NCBI RefSeq assembly: GCF_038005985.1
Contig: NZ_JBBOUI010000001.1
Span: forward strand, 1,818,001-1,882,000
Length of the DNA stretch: 64,000 nucleotides
Source of the DNA: Solibacillus sp. FSL R7-0682
GTDB taxonomy: Bacteria; Bacillota; Bacilli; Bacillales_A; Planococcaceae
Reading direction: 5' to 3'
Below the pieces are notes generated by a model, which did not search any database, was not told the DNA's origin, and was given only the letters and a program-made list of their open reading frames with translations. This document shows positions 36,353 to 43,949 of the stretch, in pieces; the stretch's first letter is position 1; each line of letters begins with the position of its first letter. The position numbers and the translations under genes are program-made.

Positions 36353-37376
36353 AGGATTACAAATACCAATGCCATCTACAATTATCGATTTGAGTGAAAA
36401 TACGAATAGTTTAGGTACCCCAATAGAATTACAGACAATGTGGCCAGAACTTCTAAAAAAAGTGATGACGTATCCACATGAGCAAGCAGAGCCTTTTAAA
36501 AGCCAAGTTGCAGCATTTCATGGCATAAAGCCAAAGCATATAGCTGTGTGTAATGGTGCTTCTGAGGGCTTGATGGCAATTGCACAGTTTTTGCGGGGGC
36601 AAACGGTTGCGCTGCTTGAGCCATCCTTTTCAGAATATCAACGTACATTATTACAGCATGGGTGTTCAATTGTAAGTATTCCAACGACTAATATAGAAAC
36701 CTATTTATTTTCGGATGAGCAATTGCATCAAGATCTACAACAGGCAAAAGTGTTATATATATGTAACCCGAATAATCCAACAGGTGTCGTTCAATCAAAG
36801 CAGTGGATTGAATCGCTTGTACAGGCATATCCAGGAAAATATTTTATTATTGATGAAGCATTTATGGATTGGACAGATGAAACGAATAGTGTAATTTCCC
36901 TTGTGACATCGTATCCGAACCTACTTGTTTTACGGTCTATGACGAAAATGTTTGCAATGGCTGGTGTACGGTTAGGATACATCGTAAGTCAACTAGCACA
37001 ATCGATTGGAGCGTTTTTTCCACATTGGAATGTTAGTGGAATCGCAATTGCACTTGGCTGTAAATGTTTAGATCTTACACAATTTGTTGCGCATTCTCGC
37101 AAGCAATCAAATGCTTTACGTATAGAAATGCAAAGCTTTTTCAGGCGGCTCAACTGTCGTGTAACGAACAGTGAGGTTAATTTTTTTACATTTTGCCTCC
37201 CGCCTACATATGATGCAGATCATTTTTTCATGTCTTTACTACAACAAGGAATTGTGCTACGCCATACAAAAAATTACGAAGTTTTATGTGGCGAATGGTT
37301 TAGAATCGCAGTAAAAGATGTTCATTCTTGGAAAATTTGTAAAGAGGCGATAGAAAAATATGTACAAAACGATTAA
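36309..37376 (+). CDS. cobD: L-threonine-O-3-phosphate decarboxylase
   Basis: A 355-residue class I/II PLP aminotransferase-fold enzyme. CobD makes aminopropanol phosphate for the nucleotide loop of cobalamin. Features: N-terminal HGAN with IDLSENTNSLGTP (about 28-40), CNGASEGLMAIAQF (PLP phosphate region), ICNPNNPTGVV (about 150-160), IIDEAFMDW (PLP-binding Asp), and the Schiff-base Lys in VLRSMTKMFAMAGVRLGY (about 217). The frame is intact and of normal length. AGGAGG lies upstream of the ATG at 36309, inside the end of cbiB. Between two genes each with a single stop, it may be the last intact member of this branch. Confidence 0.9.
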   Translation: MQYPAHGANVASLYEGLQIPMPSTIIDLSENTNSLGTPIELQTMWPELLKKVMTYPHEQAEPFKSQVAAFHGIKPKHIAVCNGASEGLMAIAQFLRGQTVALLEPSFSEYQRTLLQHGCSIVSIPTTNIETYLFSDEQLHQDLQQAKVLYICNPNNPTGVVQSKQWIESLVQAYPGKYFIIDEAFMDWTDETNSVISLVTSYPNLLVLRSMTKMFAMAGVRLGYIVSQLAQSIGAFFPHWNVSGIAIALGCKCLDLTQFVAHSRKQSNALRIEMQSFFRRLNCRVTNSEVNFFTFCLPPTYDADHFFMSLLQQGIVLRHTKNYEVLCGEWFRIAVKDVHSWKICKEAIEKYVQND

Positions 37377-37926
37377 ATTTTTCCGACATTGAGAAACAAC
37401 ATGGAATATGGAGAAAAGGCTCCAAGGATGGCTAGATTCACCATTAACAGTGCAAGGACGTACACAAGTACAAAGTCAATTGTGGAAGGCTGATTACGTA
37501 ATAAGCAGTGATTTAGGTCGTGCCTTTGAAACCGCTCAATTATTGTTTCCACAGCAGGCTATTCATACAGATCAGCGGTTACGTGAGATTTATTTAGGAG
37601 AGTGGCAAGGATGCTCGATAATAGACTTACAGTATACGGAAGAGTACAAATGCTATAGTAATACCCCGCATTTATTTTGTCCATCAACACAAGAATCATT
37701 TGAAAGCGTTACAGCACGTATGCAAAATGTTTTTCAAGAGCTACTTCTGTTACCTTATGAAAATATCGCTGTCGTATCACACGGAGTAGCTATCGCATGT
37801 TTTATGAATTTTTATGAAGAGGATACTCGCCAAAATATTTGGCAGTACTTATTACATGGTGGTGAATCCTTTACTATACAAGAGCTATGCGAATCAACGA
37901 AATTAATCCGGGAAAAAACTGAATGA
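37360..37926 (+). pseudogene. cobC: cobC-like histidine phosphatase with a stop in the RHG motif
   Basis: CobC removes the phosphate of alpha-ribazole phosphate or of adenosylcobalamin phosphate. The frame from the ATG at 37360, overlapping cobD by 17 bases, reads MYKTIKFFRH, a TGA at 37390-37392, then ETTWNMEKRLQGWLDSPLT. The expected motif is RHGET, so the stop stands exactly at the catalytic-loop Gly (GGA to TGA). Downstream it is intact: SSDLGRAFETAQLL, IYLGEWQG, VVSHGVAIACF with the second catalytic His. A shorter product from 37408 would lack the phosphorylated His and be inactive. Second single-stop lesion in this three-gene set. Confidence 0.88.
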
Positions 37927-38039
37927 CGAAAGCTACCTCTCGTATTTTACATAATTTTATTAAAATTCAAAATTATAGTGACAAATATAAAATGAAAGTG
38001 CTAGAATTAATGACAATGACGATAACTGAATGATTTTTG

Positions 38040-38084
38040 GCGCTTTTAAAAGCTTAATAGGGAGGTACGGTGAAATTCCCCCTC
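38040..38084 (+). promoter_or_regulatory. Truncated cobalamin riboswitch remnant
   Basis: GCTTTTAAAAGCTTAATAGGG followed by GTACGGTGAAATTCC (38041-38080) matches the first blocks of a cobalamin riboswitch, including the pairing 5' arm and the GGTGAAATTCC element. The next blocks (CCGCAACTG, CCACTG, AGGAGACC) are missing; unrelated sequence begins at about 38082. It is a broken third copy, probably left from a deleted cobalamin gene unit. Confidence 0.75.
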
Positions 38085-38133
38085 AAAATGAACATTTCTC
38101 TAATTTATATTATTATAAAAGAGACTAAAATTA

Positions 38134-38165
38134 AAAGAGGGCGTCACTTTAAAGACGCCCTCTTT
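38134..38165. terminator. Strong bidirectional terminator
   Basis: AAAGAGGGCGTC pairs perfectly with GACGCCCTCTTT, flanked by A- and T-rich sequence on both sides. It closes the cobalamin region and the reverse-strand gene at 38212. Confidence 0.85.
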
Positions 38166-38211
38166 AATTATTGAGGCCAATACACTTCTCCTGTATGAAT
38201 TTACACATTAT

Positions 38212-38625
38212 TCAGAAATCTACACCATGGTATATTTTCAAAAACTGGTACCCCTTTACCCAATTATATACTTCAAGTTTAAGAGTTACTCCATCTTTGC
38301 TATGAAATCGTTCGTAACCTTTAGTCGTATCACTCATCCCTTTATAAGCCCAACCTTTAAGCATAAGTGGATGATAAACATAATATTCCATAATATTAAA
38401 ATCAACACTTAAATACCAATCATAATTTTCATCAGTTGCTATTTTGACGAAACCATTTTCAGAATCCTCTAAACGTTCAATTGCTTCTTTTGAAGTGATT
38501 GAATAAATAGGAGGAGGAGGATAAAACCAATAATAATTTTTTATAGAAATACTCAACACGATAAATATAGTTATACTAATAATGAATGCTTTTTTATCCT
38601 CGATTATTTTCACTTTATTTTTCAT
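38212..38625 (-). CDS. Small single-pass membrane protein of unknown function
   Basis: A 137-residue protein not recognised. One membrane helix (about 14-32), a FYPPPP segment, then an extracytoplasmic domain of about 100 residues with EAIERLEDSENGFVKI and WYLSVDF. The ATG at 38625 lies eight bases after GGAGGTG; the TTG one codon upstream is less well spaced. It stands alone between the cobalamin region and a long gene-free stretch. Confidence 0.65.
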   Translation of the reverse strand: MKNKVKIIEDKKAFIISITIFIVLSISIKNYYWFYPPPPIYSITSKEAIERLEDSENGFVKIATDENYDWYLSVDFNIMEYYVYHPLMLKGWAYKGMSDTTKGYERFHSKDGVTLKLEVYNWVKGYQFLKIYHGVDF

Positions 38626-38639
38626 CAAATTTACACCTC

Positions 38640-39336
38640 CAAAATGTTTTCTTCAAACTGTTATCCTTTTATTATTTTTTTACAACCCAGGTAGATTATG
38701 TATCGGCATTACCCAAAAGTTTGTGTACTTTTAACAGCAAATGAATTTAATTAAACCGTACTTACACTTTTTATTAAATGTTAATGTAGATACTCTTGGT
38801 CTATATACAATGTATTATATATTACGTTTACTATGGCTATAAGTTTACGATTTAATTTCAATGAACATTCTGACTTCTTAATAGCCTTTCAATATAGTGT
38901 ATACAATTTCAATATAAAGAAAAACCAATATATTCAAATTTCCAAATGGCTACCACGATTAATTGGATACATAAAAACCCTTTTTTAGTTAGCAAACTGT
39001 CCTAAATTACTTTCAAAAGGTCAATTAACCAACACATTTTGTCCAATATTCAATAGTGCCACTCCGTTCATAACTAAGCAACGCTTTCATTGCTACTTAA
39101 AATGCTTCTAAATCCATTTCCTGCCTTCTATAAGGGATAAAAATAAAATTGTCTTATAACCTGATATTTTGGTCTTATAAATCAAATTAATTGTCTTATT
39201 TCCGCCTAGAATTGTCCTATATTTTTATCAAAATATCCAAAACCAAAACCCCATGCCTATCCTCAAAATTAAATTCCACCGCCACTCCAACCTAAATTAA
39301 CTTTTTTTAACATTTTAATTGCATTTTACAAAACGC
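38640..39336. other. Gene-free 0.7-kb stretch
   Basis: AT-rich sequence without a credible reading frame on either strand. The only structure I see is the set of four 21-bp direct repeats near its right end, annotated separately, and the promoter of the GntR/ABC operon. It may contain decayed genes beyond recognition. Confidence 0.45.
39148..39231 (+). repeat. Four 21-bp direct repeats (iteron-like)
   Basis: The word TTGTCTTAT or a one-base variant recurs at exact 21-base spacing. The repeats start at 39148 (ATTGTCTTATAACCTGATAT), 39169 (TTGGTCTTAT), 39190 (ATTGTCTTAT) and 39211 (ATTGTCCTAT). Twenty-one bases is two helical turns, so each would face the same side of the DNA. They lie about 106-230 bases before the GntR/ABC operon. 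Confidence 0.85.
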
Positions 39337-39362
39337 TAGTGTAATATCTAACTAGTACACTA
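39337..39362 (+). promoter_or_regulatory. Probable GntR (YtrA-type) operator
   Basis: TAGTGTA, twelve bases, TACACTA is a perfect inverted repeat directly upstream of the ribosome binding site GGAGGGG of the first ABC gene. Its position and symmetry fit autorepression by the YtrA-like GntR regulator encoded in the same operon. Confidence 0.75.
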
Positions 39363-39377
39363 TGACGGAGGGGTATC

Positions 39378-40127
39378 ATGAACCAATTTTTAGGGCTTAT
39401 GAAAAAGGAACATCTTGATTTTTTCTCATTGGCCATTGTAATTTTAGGGCTTGCGCTGCTTGCTATATTTGCTGGACCACTGATGCTAGTCGAGCTTTAT
39501 GATGTTACGCCTACAAATTCTCGATTTGTTATTACGAGCGTCATACTAGGGCTACTTGTGCTTTATCAGTTAATCCAATCTTTTACTAGTCTTAATACAG
39601 CAATTAAACACAAGGATTTGTGGTTACATAATACGATGGTAATGGAAGGTTTAATTGGAGCTAAGGTAGTTTATCAATGCTTGCAGTTGTGGGCGCTTGC
39701 AACGGTATCATTCCTTGGCTATTTCTTTTGCGGCAATTTACTAAATGGGACACCGTGGGAGTATTTCATTTTTTATGTTAGTTGTATGTATTTAGTGCTT
39801 GGTGCTTACTTCGGCATCTTCGTTATTTCATTATTATTCTACACAGTGTCACTTCAACTAAAGAAATGGATTGGTGTACTAAGCTATGTAGCTACATTCG
39901 TACTTATTGTTTTATTTGTAGAGAACATAGCAAAAGTCGAGATGGTTATTTTCCAATACGGCTATATTTCTGAAGAATGGTTGAAGGATAACTTGCCTAC
40001 ATTTAATGGGGTCGAATTATTAATTGTGACGCCAGCTTATGTGCTAGAAGAGGCCATGTACGGCATCATTTTCATTATAATTTTTGTCCTCTCTAGTAGA
40101 TGGATCGAAAAGGTGATGCTTCGATGA
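39378..40127 (+). CDS. ABC-type membrane protein of a YtrA-controlled operon
   Basis: A 249-residue protein with six hydrophobic segments (about 18-36, 48-66, 95-115, 130-155, 170-190, 225-243) and no soluble domain. It has no family I can name securely, but the plan is that of a short ABC permease. It opens an operon of permease, GntR regulator, ATPase, ATPase, permease, all overlapping or within a few bases. Start follows GGAGGGG. The stop overlaps the regulator's ATG (ATGA), so translation is coupled. Substrate unknown. Confidence 0.75.
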   Translation: MNQFLGLMKKEHLDFFSLAIVILGLALLAIFAGPLMLVELYDVTPTNSRFVITSVILGLLVLYQLIQSFTSLNTAIKHKDLWLHNTMVMEGLIGAKVVYQCLQLWALATVSFLGYFFCGNLLNGTPWEYFIFYVSCMYLVLGAYFGIFVISLLFYTVSLQLKKWIGVLSYVATFVLIVLFVENIAKVEMVIFQYGYISEEWLKDNLPTFNGVELLIVTPAYVLEEAMYGIIFIIIFVLSSRWIEKVMLR

Positions 40128-40486
40128 CAATGGATTTTGTGAAGGATCGTCCGATTTATTTACAGCTTGTGGAAAGCATTTGTGGTGATGTCATCAAAGG
40201 ACAGCTAAAACCTGGCGATAAGCTGCCATCTGTACGTGAATACGCTATTGAAACCGGAGTAAATGTGAATACGGTTCAGCGTGTATACAAGGAGTTGGAA
40301 ACGATGAATGTGTTGGAAACAAAGCGTGGGCAAGGTTCCTTTATTACAACGAATACAGAAGCCATTCATGAGTTACGGGAGCAAATGAAGGAACAAGTAG
40401 CCCTGCAATTTATGACCTCGATTGAATCATTCGGCTTTACATTAGATGAAATTATTGCCGTATTAATGAAGAAGGGGGGGAGATGA
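40124..40486 (+). CDS. GntR-family regulator, YtrA subfamily
   Basis: A 120-residue repressor with the winged helix-turn-helix of GntR proteins: PIYLQLVESI, GDKLPSVREYAIETGVNVNT (about 32-51), VQRVYKELETMNVLETKRGQ, GSFI. The effector domain is only a short helical tail (about 75-120), as in the YtrA subgroup that controls ABC exporters. I use the ATG at 40124 with AAGGTGA upstream; the reading frame from 40100 lacks a site and overlaps more. It probably binds the inverted repeat at 39337. Confidence 0.88.
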   Translation: MTMDFVKDRPIYLQLVESICGDVIKGQLKPGDKLPSVREYAIETGVNVNTVQRVYKELETMNVLETKRGQGSFITTNTEAIHELREQMKEQVALQFMTSIESFGFTLDEIIAVLMKKGGR

Positions 40487-40487
40487 C

Positions 40488-41186
40488 GTGAAAGTGACAG
40501 GGTTATCGTTTCGTTATGGTAGGAAAACGATTTTAGAAAACATTCACCTTGACTTAAACTCTGGACAGATTATCGGACTAATTGGTGAAAATGGAAGTGG
40601 CAAATCAACACTACTTAAGCTAATGGCGGGGATTTTAACCCCTTCCCAAGGTGAAATCACATTAAATGGGCAGCCAATATCAAGACGTACAGCCGATATG
40701 ATCTCATATCAGCCCGATATTGATTTATTTTACGAAAAAATGACTGGTGATGAAGTGTTTACATATTATGCGTCCCAGTTTGAAGATTTCTCAATTGAAA
40801 AGGCGAAGGAAATTGCCGCCTTTTTAGAGGTGCCAACGACAATTAAGCTTGGAAAATTGTCGAAGGGAAATCGTGGTCGTATTAAGCTAGCAACCTTTAT
40901 TGCACGGGAAACACAGGTTTACTTAATGGATGAACCTTTTTCGGGGCTAGATCCACTTGCCCGGGAAGGATTAATTAAGGCAATTATTCGCTTTATTGAT
41001 TTAGAAAACAGTACCGTCATCTTATCGACCCATGAAGTGAATGAGGTAGAACCAATCTTAGATCAAGTGATTTTATTAAAGGATGGTCATATACGCGCGA
41101 TGGATGAGGTTGAGCAAATTCGTGATGAGCGCGGAGAAAGTGCTGTACAGTGGATGAAAAACTTATATGGAAAGCAGGTGCGTTAA
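40488..41186 (+). CDS. ABC transporter ATP-binding protein
   Basis: A 232-residue ABC ATPase. Walker A GENGSGKST (about 31-39), Q-loop YQPDI, a variant signature LSKGNRGR in place of LSGGQ, Walker B VYLMDEPFSG, H-loop STHE. The LSKG variant is common in the ATPases of YtrA-type operons. Start GTG at 40488, after GGGGGGAG and one base past the regulator stop. It may form a heterodimer with the next ATPase, or serve the first membrane protein while the next serves the second. Confidence 0.88.
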   Translation: MKVTGLSFRYGRKTILENIHLDLNSGQIIGLIGENGSGKSTLLKLMAGILTPSQGEITLNGQPISRRTADMISYQPDIDLFYEKMTGDEVFTYYASQFEDFSIEKAKEIAAFLEVPTTIKLGKLSKGNRGRIKLATFIARETQVYLMDEPFSGLDPLAREGLIKAIIRFIDLENSTVILSTHEVNEVEPILDQVILLKDGHIRAMDEVEQIRDERGESAVQWMKNLYGKQVR

Positions 41187-42092
41187 ATGACACAACCAAT
41201 CGTTGAAATCAAAAATTTAAATAAGACGATTAAAGGCAAGCACATTATTAAAAATTTAAACTTAACGTTTTATCCAGGACAAATTACTGGATTTTTAGGG
41301 CCAAACGGTGCAGGTAAAACGACGACTATTCGAATGATGACAGGACTTATGCATCCTACAGCGGGTGAAGTAATCATTGGAGGGAAATCACTTGCCTCGA
41401 ACTATGAAGAAGCAATTAGCCAAGTTGGTGTAATTGTTGAAAACCCTGAAATGTACAAATTTATGTCAGGTTATAAAAACTTACAGCATTTTGCCCGTAT
41501 GCATAAAGGGATTACAAAGGAACGCATAAATGAAGTTGTAAAACAAGTTGGTTTAGAAAACCGAATTCATGAAAAAGTAAAGACGTATTCACTTGGTATG
41601 CGTCAACGTTTAGGCTTAGCGCAGGCGATGTTACATCGTCCAAAGTTTTTAATTTTAGATGAACCGACGAATGGTTTAGATCCTGCAGGTATTCGTGAAT
41701 TCCGTATGTACTTACGTAAAATTGCAGAAGAGGACAATGTGGCAATTGTAGTATCAAGTCACTTACTAGCAGAAATTGAGCTGATGGTAGACCGCATCGC
41801 GATTATTCAAAATGGAGAACTCATCGATATACGTGAGCTTGAACAGCAAGTAGCGTCACAATATTATGTAGAAATCGGACAGCAAGAACATTTTATTGCG
41901 GTATTAGGAGATAAAGCGAAAAAAGAAAATGGCGGCTTTATCGTTGATCTATCAAAGGAAGATATTCCAGCGTTTGTACGTAAACTAGTAGCAGCGGAAA
42001 TCGACCTTTATACAATCCAACCAGTTCAAAAACGACTGGAAGATCAATTTATCGAAATGACAGGTGGAGGTGCCATCGATGCAATTAATTAA
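41187..42092 (+). CDS. ABC transporter ATP-binding protein (drug/lantibiotic exporter type)
   Basis: A 301-residue CcmA/BcrA-type ABC ATPase. Walker A GPNGAGKTT (about 34-42), Q-loop VENPEMY, signature YSLGMRQR, Walker B FLILDEPTNG, H-loop SSHLL. A C-terminal extension of about 80 residues is typical of exporters with a separate permease. The end overlaps the permease start by 14 bases. Role probably export or envelope stress defence; substrate unknown. Confidence 0.9.
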   Translation: MTQPIVEIKNLNKTIKGKHIIKNLNLTFYPGQITGFLGPNGAGKTTTIRMMTGLMHPTAGEVIIGGKSLASNYEEAISQVGVIVENPEMYKFMSGYKNLQHFARMHKGITKERINEVVKQVGLENRIHEKVKTYSLGMRQRLGLAQAMLHRPKFLILDEPTNGLDPAGIREFRMYLRKIAEEDNVAIVVSSHLLAEIELMVDRIAIIQNGELIDIRELEQQVASQYYVEIGQQEHFIAVLGDKAKKENGGFIVDLSKEDIPAFVRKLVAAEIDLYTIQPVQKRLEDQFIEMTGGGAIDAIN

Positions 42093-43017
42093 AAATGAAT
42101 GGATCAAAATATGGTCACAAAAAAATGCGTGGGCAATGCTTATTATTTTAATTGGTATATTAGGATTAGTAGCGGGGTTAAATAAATACTTTGATCCGGA
42201 TCAGAGTACTGCCGAAAAACGCATAGCAGCAAATGAAGAAACGATGAAATTTTATGATGAAATGTTAGCGATGGGAGACTTAGCGGTAGAGGATAAAGCG
42301 TATTATGAGGAGCAAAAATTAATCGCACAATACCGCATTGATAACGATCTTAAATCTGAGGATGCAACAACTTTCAATTCACATTTGGATATGTCAACGA
42401 TGACAATTACAATGATGATTGGTATTTTTACGGTAGTCATCGCAGCGGGTATCGTGTCATCTGAGTTCGGCACAGGAACAATTAAAATGCTCTTAACTCG
42501 TCCAGTGGCGAGATGGAAAATATTATTGTCTAAATTAATTTCTTCTATATTATATGGTTTTACCCTATTAATTGGCGGTCTTGCTTTTGCTGCACTATTA
42601 GGTTTTGTATTATTCGGATCTGAATCTTCTCCACTCTTAACTGTTGTAAATGGTGCGGTTGTTGAGCAAGAAGTTGCAAGTACCTTCTTAGAATCACTTC
42701 TGTATTCTTGTGCATCCATTTTAATGACGATTTTCTTCGCGTTTATGATTGGATCAATTTTTGGCTCAAGTACACTTGCAGTTGGCTTATCTTTATTTAT
42801 TTTATTAATGGGCACTACAGTGACTATGTTTATTGCAAAGTATGAATTCGCAAAATACATTTGGTTTGCGAATGATCTATCTCAATATGCACCAGGAAGT
42901 AGCCCGATAATACCGGATTTAACAATTAACTTCTCACTTATTGTAAATGTTGTTTATGCCATTATTTTCTTAGGGATTACATTTGTTTACTTTATGAAGC
43001 GAGACATTACAGCATAA
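42079..43017 (+). CDS. ABC-2 type permease
   Basis: A 312-residue permease with an N-terminal helix (about 15-34), a large extracytoplasmic loop (about 40-115), and five more membrane helices. SSEFGTGTIKMLLTRPVARW (about 132-152) is the typical coupling region of the ABC-2 permease family. The ATG at 42079 is eight bases after GGAGG; the GTG at 42064 lacks a site. Last gene of the YtrA-type operon, followed by a strong terminator. Confidence 0.88.
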   Translation: MQLIKNEWIKIWSQKNAWAMLIILIGILGLVAGLNKYFDPDQSTAEKRIAANEETMKFYDEMLAMGDLAVEDKAYYEEQKLIAQYRIDNDLKSEDATTFNSHLDMSTMTITMMIGIFTVVIAAGIVSSEFGTGTIKMLLTRPVARWKILLSKLISSILYGFTLLIGGLAFAALLGFVLFGSESSPLLTVVNGAVVEQEVASTFLESLLYSCASILMTIFFAFMIGSIFGSSTLAVGLSLFILLMGTTVTMFIAKYEFAKYIWFANDLSQYAPGSSPIIPDLTINFSLIVNVVYAIIFLGITFVYFMKRDITA

Positions 43018-43025
43018 TAAATCGA

Positions 43026-43075
43026 AAAAGCATTGCTGAAATTAGGGAAATACCTATCATTTCAGCAATGCTTTT
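43026..43075. terminator. Bidirectional intrinsic terminator
   Basis: AAAAGCATTGCTGAAAT pairs with ATTTCAGCAATGCTTTT. T-rich sequence follows on the forward strand. It serves the ABC operon and overlaps the end of the convergent DedA gene. Confidence 0.9.
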
Positions 43076-43697
43076 ATTTTTTATTTTTTAAATTGAGCTT
43101 ACGTTCTAATAACCATAATCGATATTTGTAAATACCGTAAATGACAGCTACGACCACAATTACAATTACGAAAGGCTGTAAGTAGTCTTTAAACAGTGCG
43201 CCAGCCTGCTCCCAATTTTCGCCAAGTTTAATGCCTAAATATACATAAAGCGCTGTAATTGGTAACATAGCAGTAAAGGTATAGAATGTAAATTTCCATA
43301 CATTCATTTTAGTCATTCCACATGGCACTGAAATGGCTGTACGTACAACCGGCATGAAACGACCAAAGAAGGCAACTCCTGCACCATATTTAGCAAAGAA
43401 CTTGTCTGCTGCATTAATTTGCTTTTCATTGACTAAGAAAAACTTGCCGTATTTTAACACGATTGGGCGGCCGCCATAGCGTCCGACTGCATATAGTGTC
43501 AGCGGACCAATTGTACCACCAACCGTACCTGCAATAACCATGAGTACATAATTAAATTCACCTTGAGAAATCCAATAGCCGGCTAATGGTAATACAATTT
43601 CTGCGGGAATAAACTCGAAGCATAGTGCGAGTAATACCCCAAAATAACCGAACCCTTTAAAAAACTCAACCATTGACATAATGATTGTATCTAGCAA
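43074..43697 (-). CDS. DedA-family membrane protein
   Basis: A SNARE-associated/DedA protein of about 207 residues. Motifs: FEFIPAEIVLPLAGYW (about 28-43), GTVGGTIGPLTLYAVGRYGG, and FFGRFMPVVRTAISVPCG (about 110-127) with the conserved Arg-x-x-Pro-x-x-Arg. DedA proteins act in membrane homeostasis, probably lipid (undecaprenyl or phosphatidylethanolamine) translocation. The start is uncertain: the frame opens at a GTG at 43712, but GTGGGG is better placed for the TTG at 43697, and the family usually begins near the MSMVEFF at 43679. Monocistronic. Confidence 0.88.
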   Translation of the reverse strand: MLDTIIMSMVEFFKGFGYFGVLLALCFEFIPAEIVLPLAGYWISQGEFNYVLMVIAGTVGGTIGPLTLYAVGRYGGRPIVLKYGKFFLVNEKQINAADKFFAKYGAGVAFFGRFMPVVRTAISVPCGMTKMNVWKFTFYTFTAMLPITALYVYLGIKLGENWEQAGALFKDYLQPFVIVIVVVAVIYGIYKYRLWLLERKLNLKNKK

Positions 43698-43949
43698 AAG
43701 TATCAACCCCACTTAATATTATATTTATACTAACGTAAATTCTGTCCAAAAGTTTCATTTAAAATAATATCTTATGTAATAGACATGAAATTCAGAATAC
43801 CTGCTCTATGATAAAGGTTTTTTCAGTGTTGTTCAATATATTTCCCTAATTTACATGAATAATAAAATAAGCGCATATATTGTACGAACACTGTAGAGTT
43901 TTTGACATTGCTTTGATGCTCCAAATCTTATATAAAGGGGGGAAAGAGT

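Noticed and set aside
37390-37392. Selenocysteine at the cobC TGA
   Set aside because: The aligned residue is the Gly of the RHG motif, not Cys, and I saw no SECIS-like hairpin directly after it. A nonsense change is simpler.
39148-39231. CRISPR array
   Set aside because: Repeats share only about nine bases and the period is 21 bases, with no room for spacers.
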